Shown: in pieces, positions 45,870 through 56,428 of the stretch
How positions within the stretch are numbered: the stretch's first letter is position 1
Layout: each line of letters opens with the position of its first letter
Origin: Ampelomyces quisqualis
Lineage: Eukaryota; Ascomycota; Dothideomycetes; Pleosporales; Phaeosphaeriaceae
DNA: 64,000 nt
Assembly: GCA_018398575.1 (NCBI GenBank)
Contig: JAGTXZ010000024.1
Location: 2,232,001 to 2,296,000, forward strand
Direction of reading: 5' to 3'
The notes under the pieces: model-generated
Seen by the model: only the letters and a program-made list of their open reading frames with translations
Database searches by the model: none
What the model was told of the DNA's origin: nothing
Program-made: the position numbers and the translations under genes

Positions 45870-47506
45870 ATGGTGTTCTTCTCAGGCTTTGCTCTGTGTG
45901 CAGCTTTCGCAGGTGCTGGAGCGCTACAGATACCACTTCTCTCATCGCACAACCAGGCGCCGCTTGGCCACCCACATGGCAGCAAACCCGTGGTCAACTC
46001 GACTGAGCTTCAGGATCTCATCAGCGGCGACAGATTGATGCTACGTGCTAAGAAGATGTATGAGATTGCACAACTTGGTGAAGAGGAATACAATCATCCT
46101 ACAAGAGTCATCGGGAGTGCTGGTAAGCTCGTCCTCGTGTACTGATCATGCCCGGAGATATCAATGCTGACAAACCGTCAGGCCACATCGGAACTCTATC
46201 TTACATTTATGAGGAAATCCTGAAGCTTGGAGACTACTACGACATCTCAAACCAAACGTTTCCAGCTGTATCGGGCAATGTCTTCGAGTCACGCCTTGTT
46301 CTTGGCGATCAGGTTGCAAAGTCTGCTGCACCTATGGGCCTAACACCACCTACCAAGGATAACGAGCCGGTGCATGGCGATCTAGTTCTTGTCGAAAACG
46401 AGGGTTGCCAGTCCACAGACTTTCCTGATTCAGTCACTGGCAATATTGCATTCATCAAGCGTGGTGTGTGCCCTTTTGGAACCAAGTCCGAGAACGCTGG
46501 CCGCAAAGGTGCTGTTGCTGCCATCGTCTACAACTACGAGAAGGACCCTGTCGCAGGAACCTTGGGCACTCCTTCCCCTCACCATGTTGCCACCTTTGGT
46601 CTCTCTGGCGAAGAAGCGGAACCTGTAATCGAGAAGCTCGAGAAGAAGAAGAGGTTCGACTCCATCGCGTATATCGACGCTGAAGTCAACCAGATCAACA
46701 CTGTCAACATCATTGCGCAAACCACCGAGGGCGATGCCGACAACTGTGTCATGCTTGGAGCACACAGCGACAGTGTTGCGGAAGGCCCAGGCATCAACGA
46801 CGACGGCTCTGGCTCGATTTCGCTCATCGAAGTCGCTACGCAGCTCACCAAGTTCAACGTCAGCAACTGCGTTCGCTTCGCGTGGTGGGCCGGCGAGGAA
46901 GAAGGTCTTCTTGGGTCTGACTACTATGTAGCCTCCCTGCCGGAAGAAGAGAACGCCAAGATCCGCCTCTTCATGGACTACGATATGATGGCGAGTCCAA
47001 ACTTTGCGTATCAAATTTACAACGCAACCAATGCCTTGAATCCAAACGGTTCGGAGCAGCTACGCGATTTGTATATCGAGTGGTACAAGGATCAGGGTCT
47101 CAATTACACGTTCATTCCATTCGACGGCCGCAGTGACTATGACGGCTTCATTCGCAACGGCATTCCTGGTGGCGGTATTGCAACGGGTGCAGAGGGTATC
47201 AAGACGAAGAAGGAGGAAGAGATGTTTGGTGGGAAGCACGGAAGCTGGTTCGATCCGTGTTACCATCAACTATGCGATGATGTTGGCAATGTTAATCTCA
47301 CTGCTTGGGTTGTCAACACAAAGGTAAATCTGGCGCATACAATGCGAGTTCAGGGGCAACATACTAACACCCAAATCTAGCTCATTGCCCATTCTGTTGC
47401 CACGTATGCCAACTCATTGAAAGGCTTCCCTGAGCGGACGAGATCGGTTGCGTCGAGCGCGTATGAGAAGGACGTGAAGCATCATGGCTCAAAGCTGTTC
47501 ATCTAG
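45870..47506 (+). CDS. Secreted M28 aminopeptidase with PA domain
   Basis: Exons 45870-46122, 46182-47323 and 47381-47506 give 506 aa. The first 19 residues (MVFFSGFALCAAFAGAGAL) form a signal peptide. A protease-associated domain spans roughly 150-240 (GNIAFIKRGVCPFGTKSENA). The M28 zinc site follows: H in MLGAHSDSVAEGPG (about 279), D in INDDGSG (about 291), the catalytic Glu pair in WWAGEEEGLLGSDYY (about 323-324), D in LFMDYDMMASPNF, and H in PCYHQLCDD. Several NxS/T sites suggest glycosylation. Relatives include Aspergillus leucine aminopeptidase 2, which removes N-terminal residues from extracellular peptides. Both introns (59 and 57 bp) are required by frame. Confidence 0.94.
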
Positions 47507-47804
47507 GCCGAGACCCACTTCCCATCTAGTGTTTGCGTTTCTGTTTAATAGGCTGAGTATCATTGCATCATTTTTTAAACATTCTGATGCATGCCGTTGT
47601 CCAGCTCAATAACGCGTGCTCCTATGTCCCTTCAACAGTCTGTGGTCTTTCCGCGAGCGCATCCAGTCTATTGATTTAACTCTCATCTACTACCCTCCTG
47701 CGCCTTGCCGGACTAGTCTTCCACCTACTGTATCGTGTTTCATCATTGCATCCGTCCAGCGTATCCCAAAAGTGGCCGACCCTTCAAGCTGCCCTACAAC
47801 CACT

Positions 47805-48155
47805 TCATCTCTCGCCAATCTCTCCACACCACCCAGCCAAGCCAGCCAAGGAACACGCGACATACAGCAACAGTGCGACCCAAAGTACAGCTATAGCACC
47901 GACATGCTTTGTAGTTGCCAGTCTGTTTTTGGGATCACTACGAAAGGTTGAAGAAGAAATATAATCTGGTTTCGCGGTAGACTCTGCGCTTCGCGTTGTA
48001 TCGCTCGAGGTGGAGCTCGAAAGAGATGGAGATCTTGACTTGTTATAGGAGAGGGTGGATGGTATGATAGGGCGGAGGGTACGGCCGTAGGTTTGAATAT
48101 GTGCAATGTCTTTTGTGAGGATGCACGAACTGGCGGTGCTTGGAGATATGCCAGG
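47805..48155 (-). CDS. C-terminal exon of an unknown tail-anchored protein
   Basis: This minus-strand frame is open for 116 codons and lacks an initiator. It reads IAHIQTYGRTLRPIIPSTLS, then a Ser/Thr/Lys-rich segment of about 45 residues (SSSTSSDTTRSAESTAKPD). A clear membrane helix follows (GAIAVLWVALLLYVACSLAGLAGW), then CGEIGER and a TGA. The composition and terminal helix look like a real protein exon, with a tail anchored in a membrane. The 5' exon(s), probably between 48,160 and 48,500, could not be joined in frame, so the model is partial. No family is recognised. Confidence 0.4.
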   Translation of the reverse strand, partial: PGISPSTASSCILTKDIAHIQTYGRTLRPIIPSTLSYNKSRSPSLSSSTSSDTTRSAESTAKPDYISSSTFRSDPKNRLATTKHVGAIAVLWVALLLYVACSLAGLAGWCGEIGER

Positions 48156-48589
48156 TCAACTCTGGCGTAGGACGAGGCACGCCATCGTATGTTGGTGGGC
48201 TGGCAAGTGTGTCTGGTTTCTCTGATCCAATGGCGTCAAAGTCCAACGAAAGTGCAAGTGCGCATGCATAGGTTGGCGACAGCCCGAAAGGAGCTGATCG
48301 CATGATGCAACTGTGAGAATGGAGGAGGCTTTCAGGAATCGCGGCACATGGGCAGGAGAGTCACGGCGAGTCAATGTGCTGTGCCACAGAACGAAGCAGC
48401 TGTGAAGTATGTGTGTAACGGTGTTGACTGACGGTATAGGCCCAATGTTGACTTTGCCATACAATTTCAAAACATTGACGCATAGTCAAAGCGATCAGTC
48501 CAATTCGTTAGAATATCCGCCAAGGCAACTACATCTTGCCTAGATCCATCATCCGTCACACCTGTCGATAGAGAGAGTCTGTTGCGCAT
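48156..48589. other. Gap, probably holding 5' exon(s) of 47805-48155
   Basis: A minus-strand frame from ATG 48303 (MRSAPFGLSPTYACAL) overlaps the partial gene in another phase and might be its first exon. No junction fits all three phases. Otherwise nothing is seen. Confidence 0.3.
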
Positions 48590-49322
48590 TTATTGCTCCT
48601 CAGCCTCGCTAGCTTCTACGACCTGTGCCAAGTTAGTACATTGTACTTTGAAATTGATCTAGCACTGGACTCACTTTCGAAAGAGGCCTCCGGGTTGGGG
48701 TGCCGAAGTTGAAGAACTGCCGACGCGGCGGAGCAGCGAATGCAATTTGAGTCGCTGGCGCGGAGAAAGGCTGTTGCGTAATCGGAGTCGTCTGTCCGAA
48801 CTCGCGAAGCTTGTTCTCGATGTAATCGATGCGGTCTTGCTGCTCTTGAATCGTGCGCATCTGCTCTTGATATGCGTCGGACATCCAGTTGTACTCGGTG
48901 TTCACGCGGTCGAACTTGGCGCTGGCAGTGAGAACAGCGGATTGAAGTTGGCGAACCTCGTTGACGTGCTCAGTCTTCAGCGAAAGAATGCGATGCCGAT
49001 GAGACTCTTGGAGGTCCATGATCTGATTTTTTTCAATGTCGGACGAGTGGCGAGCGAAGTACTCAAGAAGCGCTTTCTTGTTGTGCTGCTGCATGAATAA
49101 GAAGATGACAGTAGTGATATAGAGACTGCTCATGAGCATGATCTCGCGGTCTGAGACTAGGTTGGACTGCATGCAGAGGTAAGCAACAGAAATGGGTCGG
49201 ATGAATGACTTGCTTACCATGCTATAGATAGCGAGAATGATGCCGAAAAGGCACGAGCAGAGCAGGAGCGCGAACAGCTCAAAGCCGTTGATTTGCATCT
49301 TGTTGAAACTGGGTGAGCGCAT
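48590..49322 (-). CDS. Two-TM coiled-coil protein, unknown
   Basis: Exons 49322-49218, 49166-48675 and 48622-48590 give 209 aa. The first intron (51 nt, GTAAGC donor) has no stop and keeps frame, so it is easily read as coding; removing it joins LAIYSM to SNLVSDREIML. The last intron (52 bp) leads to a short final exon, VVEASEAEEQ. Two helices (about 13-31 and 38-57) are followed by a long coiled coil (about 60-170, with HVNEVRQLQSAVL and QEQQDRIDYIENKLREFG). A basic tail ends the protein. It is probably an endomembrane protein; I do not recognise the family. ATG 49298, eight codons further in, is an alternative start. Confidence 0.6.
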
Positions 49323-50665
49323 GGTTCGAGTGACCCTCAAGGCGTTGCGGGGTGAGGTTTTGTGCCGCGGGCATTGTCTTGGCGCGCGCGTGCTACGGCA
49401 ATGGTTCGGTGTAGGTTTAGATGGCCCGTGTATTGACTTCATAGCGACTCCCGGATGGCTTCAAGAGTTATGAAGTACATTACAGACTTCGATATTACCG
49501 CATAGGCAAGAGCGTCATGTGAGGTCGATGATCCTTGGCGGAAACAGGGCTGGATACAGCCTGACGAGGCATGAAAACTTGGGAGTGGGCCGGAAACGAC
49601 TACCAGATGTGCTTCAATCTCTTCAATCCATTGTTGCTTCGAAATTCACGCTGAAGTCCCTCGAACAAGACGAATGCCTCTTACCCGTGCCGACTGATCA
49701 TCCGATCCTTCACCTCAACCCTCACCATCGCACCTCTTCTACTCGGGGTGAAGTCGATCTGAACTTAGATTGTAGAAGCATCAACAGGATTCCAGAAGCC
49801 TAGCTTTAGAGTAGTAAGCTGTGAAGAGAAGAGAATACCAAACATGAATAGGGTGCAGGGCACTGCGGGAAACCTATGAAAGTAGGGACTGTGACGTCGC
49901 GGCGTGTTTGCGATGCCTAACGTGAAGAACAAAGCACCAACCCTGGGGGACAGATGATTGCGGTACAAATTGAGAACAGATCAATCGAAACCAGGGTCCC
50001 GCCTTCTGTTGAATCGTTACGTATTTGAATTATTGTATTACTTAGGCATGTTGAAAGATGCGTAACTTATTCGTCAAGACAACGGCATCTTTGATTAGCA
50101 CCTATACATGGTTAAGATGACGGGATCTAGTGATGGTGGCCTGCAGCACATAACTCGACGAGGTTCCGGAAGCTGATAGTTGCGACGGTTACACAACGCA
50201 GAAAAGATCGACGAACCTGAGTGGAGACATACTCGGGGAAGATGTATTCGATCACGATCATCGAGCTAAGCGTCAGGGTCAGTGTATTCGCAGCTCTGAA
50301 CCTCCAACAAGGCAAACAGTCAAGTTTGATGAATTGGCGCGGGTTTCTGAATGTGAAGTGTTGAGGTACACGCGATGCCAATGACGTTCACGCTCGGTCC
50401 AGCACGAGAACATGTGACCGGCCAATGCTCCGCCAAGATATCGGTAGCTGCGCTAGTTACGCGAGCGTGAATGATTTTACCCTGCACCTCGACTTCGGAA
50501 CCTTCCCAACCACCCCGCCACTATCGGATCAACTCAAAGCTTCCACCACACAGCTTCATCGACTTTCATCACACTTGCCCCTTATCCATTGTAAACAGTC
50601 ACTTGCGGCCTCAATATCACGTTTTGAACAGGGTATACCGAGTCGCGTGGCACGCTTCAAGAATC
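49323..50665. other. Intergenic, no gene seen
   Basis: A divergent region of 1.3 kb between the coiled-coil gene (-) and the 421-aa gene (+). Short frames on both strands have no support. Confidence 0.45.
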
Positions 50666-51981
50666 ATGACGCCTGCCCCAATCACCAACGACGCTGCTGC
50701 CTCACCTAGGCCGCGAACCCAGACGAGCACACCGACCGGTACGCGAACATCTGTATTTCACCGCATCTTCAATGCTGACATAAGCTAGCTGTACCAAAGA
50801 ACTTCGATGACATTTTTCATGGCAAGTTCATGCAGATCATCCAGGAATGGAAAAACGACCCGCAACGAGGCCAACTCACCCAGCGTGACCGGAAAACATT
50901 CATTGAGACAGCCTACGTCGAGACCGATGAGTTCTACTTCGGCGGGCGACCGCTCGCCGATCAGGAGATCAAGCTGCGTGCTCTCACCAAGGTCTTCTAC
51001 AAGGTTCTGGCCGAAGAACCGTGGTCTGAAGACTGGATCCGCGCCCCCGACGTCGAGCGTAAGCTGTCCAAATTTGAAATGAACAAGGACACCATGCCGC
51101 TCGCTATCGAGCACGGGCTTCTTACTCCTCGAGATGCGGTCAAGGCAGCACGTGAGGCATCGATCAAGTATCAGGAAGCCCTCAAAGCTCTGGAAAAGGA
51201 CTCTACTAAATCGCCCGGGGATCTCAAGCTCCCACGCGGCCCTTATGATGAGATTGAAATCATCTACATAGCTGGTACTGTCTCGTCGACGGCTACTAAC
51301 CGCATCGACCGCGAAAACATTTACCCCGTCTCCGTGAGCTCTGTCGCCAACGTCTTGCAGAACCACATCTGCCGTGACATGGTGCGTCCGTTCACCATGG
51401 CTGAACGCTTCCTTAACTGCACCGAGACCAAGGAACTCGAGAAAATGCGCAAATTCGCGTGCGACGTGTGCGATTTCGCGCCCCACCTTCTCGATAATGA
51501 TAATGTCAGCCTCCTTGTAGTTCTACTCATTCTCTCCCGCTCCGACTGCTGCCGGCGCTTCGAAAACAATGGTATCCGCATCGAAGGCTCAACCATCAGC
51601 CATCGCAAGGCCGAGTGCATGAAGAACAAGATGGGCTGGAGGACGCCCGAGGAGAAGAAACCGTACGACAATTTCGCCAACGAATTCCAGGTCCGCGTCA
51701 AGAATGCGTGCTTCCCGGCTCCGCGGGCGCAGCGCGTAGGCGGCAAGAAGCTTGGACGTAAGTCGTCAGGCCCTGGCACGCCTACTAACTCTGCGGGAGG
51801 CTACCCCCCACCTCAAATGGGATACGTTGCGCCGCCTATGGCACGTGGTGGTGTCAACTCTGGTATCAACATCCCACCGCCCGCGATGCAGAGCATTTAC
51901 CATGGTCAGCCGGCACCGCCTCCGTCGCGTGCTTCGACTGGTGCGGGTAGCACTCCTTCTGAACCCATGGACTTGTCTTAG
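50666..51981 (+). CDS. Conserved-looking 421-aa protein, unknown
   Basis: Exons 50666-50738 and 50789-51981. Splicing at GTACGC...GCTAG joins a Pro/Thr-rich start (MTPAPITNDAAASPRPRTQ) to AVPKNFDDIFHGKFMQIIQEW. Residues about 30-300 are of globular composition, with FYFGGRPLADQEIKLRALTKVFYKVL and a Cys-containing helix (MRKFACDVCDFAPHLL). The C-terminal 100 residues are disordered, basic then Pro/Gly/Ser-rich (PPPQMGYVAPPMARGG). No catalytic motif or membrane helix is evident. The codon use matches neighbouring genes. The Pro-rich tail suggests a scaffold or nuclear factor, but I assign no function. Confidence 0.65.
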
Positions 51982-53172
51982 GTGTTCAGGTCGTCTTCTT
52001 TGTACTTCTTCCCTTCCTATTGCATGTTTGAGGCGTTCAGGCGATCCTTCCCAGCAAACTTTCGAGTAGCGCTGGTCTAAAAAGGGTGCATGGTAAATAG
52101 TGTTTGTGTTATCTCTGGCTTTGGGCCTCGTTCTTCGTGAACTGTAGTCGTTAGACATCAAGTAGATATCGAAATGTAACTCTAATGATGAAGTCTTCAA
52201 TTACTTTTGCCATGAACAGTGCTGCGGTTCGAACTTCATAGCGCGCTCCTAGCTCAACTAACTTGGTGTTGTATAGGCATAGTGTAGCTGTCAGACTTCA
52301 TATAGACCATGAAGTTTTGGCTTTTATGAGGAAATTCATCAAATTCAATGTACTTGCCACTTGCCACTTGTAACTTTGCTGCTCTGGTGTTGTGGTGTCG
52401 TACTAGCTTCACTCTCCTTAGTCGAACAACTACAATTTAGCCTTCAGATACTAGTTGGATGATGACATCTTAAATCTAAAGATGAATTATACCGATTCCA
52501 ATGCATTTTTGATAAACATTCGTGCTCTGCTGACCACAATGCACATTGCACTCTCGCAGCCACACGTGACACTTTCCTTAGCCAGAACAGATATAACGTT
52601 GTCTTCAGGTATCACTTAGAGCACGACATCTCTATTTTCGTAATAAAGCTTACAGACTTGAGTTTTATTATTCTGCATATTCTTGCTCTTCTAGTTCAAG
52701 AGTTTACCCTGAGCTGTATTTTCTTTAGGCCAAACAGCTATCATGCACTTGCCAGGCCTCATTCCGACCAAGACAATGCAACTTCAATAATAGAGTCTGT
52801 ACAGTACTAGTGCTTTAGAGATTTTACCCTTCCAAGTGGCTGGTGTCTTTCTAGCTGCAACTATGGCGTGCCGGATAGCCAAAATATAGTCGGCAGCCAT
52901 CAACTGAGCCCCAGGAAAGTAAGTTGGATTGATGAAGCCTGCAAAAAGCTCAGTGCACTTACTGTGCACGGTTATATTCTTTTGTATGCTTAGTTTCATA
53001 CCAGCTACCAGTTCGCTGTGCTAAATAACCATAGTGCACTGCGTCAAGGTGAAGGACAGTCTGCACCCCATGAATCCGCTCTGACTTCCCACACCTTTCC
53101 ACAACGCCGCACACTCCCAATCCCGCCTTGTTCTCCTTCAACTTCTACCACAAGCGCAAGACAAAAGACACA
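51982..53172. other. AT-richer intergenic with faint internal repeats
   Basis: The 1.2 kb is less GC-rich than its surroundings. Segments starting CTTAG(T/C)C(G/A)AACA near 52,420 and 52,577, each followed about 15-20 bases later by CTTCAG(A/G)TA, suggest an old direct duplication of about 160 bp. A weaker third match lies near 52,724. No gene is seen. Confidence 0.35.
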
Positions 53173-54171
53173 ATGTCTACCACCTCTCCACTCCACCTCC
53201 ACGGTCTGATCGAAGCCCGCACCATCCTCCCCGCAATCAACCCTCAAACCTGCATCCTCTGCCTCTCCAGCAAATCCTCTCCCGGCGTGAACACAATCTG
53301 CTCCGCCTGCACCAAATCCCTCGCTTCCGACCCTGCTCTTTCCTCCCTGCACCGCACCGCACAGGAACTATACGCCTTTTGGATCGCGCTGCTGAGACGC
53401 ACGCTCACGCGGGAGTTTGAGACGAGCACATGTCCGCAAACAGGCACGATCTGGTCATTTAGGCTGGGGGTGCCAGGCGTACAGACACGTCTGCCTATGC
53501 CCGCGTCTGACATGTTGGAGCTAGGTCAGGGTGAAGTAAAGCGGCTAAGCGCGATGGAGAAAGACCTACTTGACGAGGTACTATTGCAAGACATGGTGTG
53601 TGCCGAGGCTATCCAGGTCCTCGCACGCTTGTTGCAAGTCTATTTCCTTGAAGATGGCAAGTCCCCTGTTTCCCTATCCCTCCCCAGACGAGTTTGCTGA
53701 CATGGAGACGCAGCGCAAAGCCCCGTCCAATCCATCTGCGAAATCGTGTTCGAACCCGCCCACCCCATCTGCTCAAACCACTGGACTTTTCTCATCACTC
53801 TCCTCGATTCTCGCACCTACGCCCTCAATTTTTCCGACAGGCAACTTGGTTGGCTGCGCCTGCTTGTGCCCTGGCCAGAATACCTCTCCGCGAACATCAT
53901 ATTGGATCAAGCACGATCCCCCATTCGCCTTCGGTTTTTCGACCTCGGGTATTGGTGCAACGAGTGTTGGACAGAGTATTGCGTGCAGTGTCACCAGGTG
54001 CTGCAAGTTGGTTGGGATATGGTTCTGGAAGAGAGAGCGCCGGAGGGGTGGGTGGCTGAAGAAGAATTGGGCGAGGAGGGGAGGATGAAGGGGGAAAGAG
54101 CGGGATGGGCTAGGTTGGAGGAGAGAGTTGAGGAGTTGTTTGAGGTGTGGAGGGAGGGGGGTTGGAGGTAG
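53173..54171 (+). CDS. Cys-rich protein with two CxxC pairs at each end
   Basis: Exons 53173-53656 and 53714-54171 give 313 aa if the 57-bp intron is spliced with a GC donor (GCAAGT) and CGCAG acceptor. This joins YFLEDA to QSPVQSICEIVFEPAHP in frame, whereas without splicing the frame ends in a stop at 53,700. The N-terminus has CILC...CSAC (CxxC-x15-CxxC-type, about 34-56). The C-terminal half has CNECWTEYCVQCHQ, again paired CxxC. Both could bind zinc. The C-terminus is Glu/Arg/Trp-rich and helical (about 265-313). No family is recognised. Confidence 0.6.
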
Positions 54172-54547
54172 CGGAGAGGATGAGAGGATATAGGAGAGGG
54201 AAAATAGGGGTGGGGATGGAGAACCCAGGAGAATACGATGAGACGGCGAGAGGGGGGCTGTGTAAAATAGATAGATTGATGGCGTATAGACTGAGGTATT
54301 GGAGTTGGTTTGTTGGGTTACTTCGGTGTCCAACGACTACTTTGCGAGTGTTTGCGAGACAAACAACATTTTGATTCTAATCAAAGGCGACAAGCAAGGA
54401 AGCATGGGTATCTCTTTCCAGTGTACAAAGAAGTAATGAAGACGTTAGATGCGCGTTGTGATACAGCAAAATAGAGTGTCGAGTGACGTGTAAAAACACC
54501 TGAGAAATTTAGTTTCTGCCAAGGCAAAGCGCATACAACAAAAGAAA
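54172..54547. other. Convergent 3' region, no gene seen
   Basis: It separates two convergent genes. A G/A-rich stretch runs from about 54,050 into the first 100 bases; nothing else is recognised. Confidence 0.5.
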
Positions 54548-56428
54548 CTACAGATGCCTCTTGCGCCCATGTCCCTGTGTTAGGTCGTCACTGGAGTCAA
54601 TGGCATAGTTGCCCTCAAATCCGGCCACTCGTCCCATCGCTCCAGTGGCTTGTCGCGTAGCGCTATGCGTGCCAGAGGCTTTGATGACATCTTCACCACG
54701 GCGCTGTAGCGTGTATCGTCCATCCGACGACTGCCGTGGAGCTGGAAGAGCCTGGCGCATGTTGCGGGCGTCCCATGGATCCTGGTGAACTGTGACGGCT
54801 GGCTGAGTCACCGGTACCAGCACTACTGGAGTGAACGGGTTTTCGAATGAGCCAGAAAGTCGATTCGATCCCGCAAAGGGAGGTTCCTGCGACGTGAACG
54901 ATGGACGACGTGGGCGAGGGCTGAAGTTGGCTGGAAACGAAACAGGCGGCGGTGCATGCGTCCGTGTACTGCGCGTTTGGCCAGAGGCCTGTGGTACTTG
55001 GGTGTTGAGAGATGGCGGGTTGGGCTGGCTTATGCTTGTACGGCGATGACTTGACCGGCTGTGCATTCCAGGCCGAGCATCGTTCGACACGCTTCCTCTG
55101 TGCGACAAAGAGTCCCGTCGGATAAGGCCAGTGTTGTTGTTCATCGAACTGCCTGCGCGAGGTGACCAATAGCTAGACTTCTCTTGTTCCTGTAACAGCA
55201 GCGCCGCTCTTTCATGTTGCTCACGAGCTTCAGTCGCTCTGCTCTCGCCCTGCATGTGGCCGAGCTCAGCTGCCAGAAGTCTTCGGTGTTCTTCTCGTTG
55301 AGCTGGTGTCATAGTATTTGACATGGATCCTCTGCGAGACTCGGCTGGAAATTTGGATCTGGAAGTGCTGGCGACTGGCTTCTGCTTTCCGCGCGACTTC
55401 ACAGCCTGTTCTTCACGCTCACGCTCCCAGTCTTTCCCCTTGTGTCGCCGAGCCTCCTCTCGATCATCAGCGCGTTGCTTCTGTTTTACGGCCATGAGTG
55501 TCTCGTTCCTTTCCTTGGTACGGCTTTCTGCTCGGTTGAGTTCGAAGCGGACTTGCTTGATGTTCTCTTCCTTGGCTCGGGCATCGTCTTCGCAGTCCAT
55601 CTCCTCCTGGCGCTGGCAATCGCTGTCTTTCTTTCTGCGTGGATGTTCCGGGTCCTTTCCCTTGCACGATCGCCCGGACGCTCCAGAGCTAGCGTATGAT
55701 GATGCTGAGCGATCCGCATAATCTTGGTGGTCATGAGATGTGACTACAGCCAAGTTGTACATGGCCGACGAAGCGCCAGTAGAAGTCGAGTTGTGAATGG
55801 TGGGAGATGGTCTTGTGCTTCTCGTGTTGGTAGGCGAGTCATAATCCGGATCTGAAGTGACGTATAGTGACGGTGTTCTGCTCGAACCAGTGTAGGAAGA
55901 GCTCGATGAAGTGTGGCGGTGATGATAGCCATGTGATATGGTGGGCGTGGTGCTGTATGTGTCCGGATGGATGAATCCGACAGGATGTGCCAGTAGAGGA
56001 GTGTCTGGATATCCAGTACGGACAGTATGAGAAGCGTCTGAGCTCGGAGATTCTATAGCAATATCTTCACCAGAACTGGCGCCGAGGGATGTCCGCTTTT
56101 CCGCATATTTGCTGCCTCTGGTGTTCTTACCACCAAACTCGATGATGATGCTTTTCGGTCGATCGCGAGACACTGGTCGCCCACTAGAAGAGGATGGGCG
56201 ACGCTGCTGCACGAGATAGGTGCCTGGCCCTGTTGGTGTAGGTGGATTGCGGGGAGAGGGTGTATCATTGCGCGGGGCGATTGCTTTCTTTGGGTAGTAC
56301 TCGGTGGTCCTCTTCTTGACTTTTGGGCAAAGTCGTCCACCGCGGGCCTTATCACAAGGGAAGGTATCCTCGAACTTGGAGCGGTGACCTTCCGCACTGA
56401 TATAAACACGCTCCTCAACTCGGCACAT
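54548..56428 (-). CDS. 626-aa low-complexity protein with conserved N-terminus
   Basis: A single-exon model from ATG 56428. The first 45 residues (MCRVEERVYISAEGHRSKFE, then DTFPCDKARGGRLCPKVKKR) are the only non-repetitive part and look conserved. They carry three Cys. The rest is Ser/Pro/Thr/Arg-rich disorder with one charged coiled-coil stretch in the middle (about 275-345, including NIKQVRFELNRAESRTKERN). The protein resembles large uncharacterised fungal proteins, and no enzyme motif is present. An ATG 17 codons upstream (56479) adds a hydrophobic stretch that does not fit the conserved start. Confidence 0.65.
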   Translation of the reverse strand: MCRVEERVYISAEGHRSKFEDTFPCDKARGGRLCPKVKKRTTEYYPKKAIAPRNDTPSPRNPPTPTGPGTYLVQQRRPSSSSGRPVSRDRPKSIIIEFGGKNTRGSKYAEKRTSLGASSGEDIAIESPSSDASHTVRTGYPDTPLLAHPVGFIHPDTYSTTPTISHGYHHRHTSSSSSYTGSSRTPSLYVTSDPDYDSPTNTRSTRPSPTIHNSTSTGASSAMYNLAVVTSHDHQDYADRSASSYASSGASGRSCKGKDPEHPRRKKDSDCQRQEEMDCEDDARAKEENIKQVRFELNRAESRTKERNETLMAVKQKQRADDREEARRHKGKDWEREREEQAVKSRGKQKPVASTSRSKFPAESRRGSMSNTMTPAQREEHRRLLAAELGHMQGESRATEAREQHERAALLLQEQEKSSYWSPRAGSSMNNNTGLIRRDSLSHRGSVSNDARPGMHSRSSHRRTSISQPNPPSLNTQVPQASGQTRSTRTHAPPPVSFPANFSPRPRRPSFTSQEPPFAGSNRLSGSFENPFTPVVLVPVTQPAVTVHQDPWDARNMRQALPAPRQSSDGRYTLQRRGEDVIKASGTHSATRQATGAMGRVAGFEGNYAIDSSDDLTQGHGRKRHL

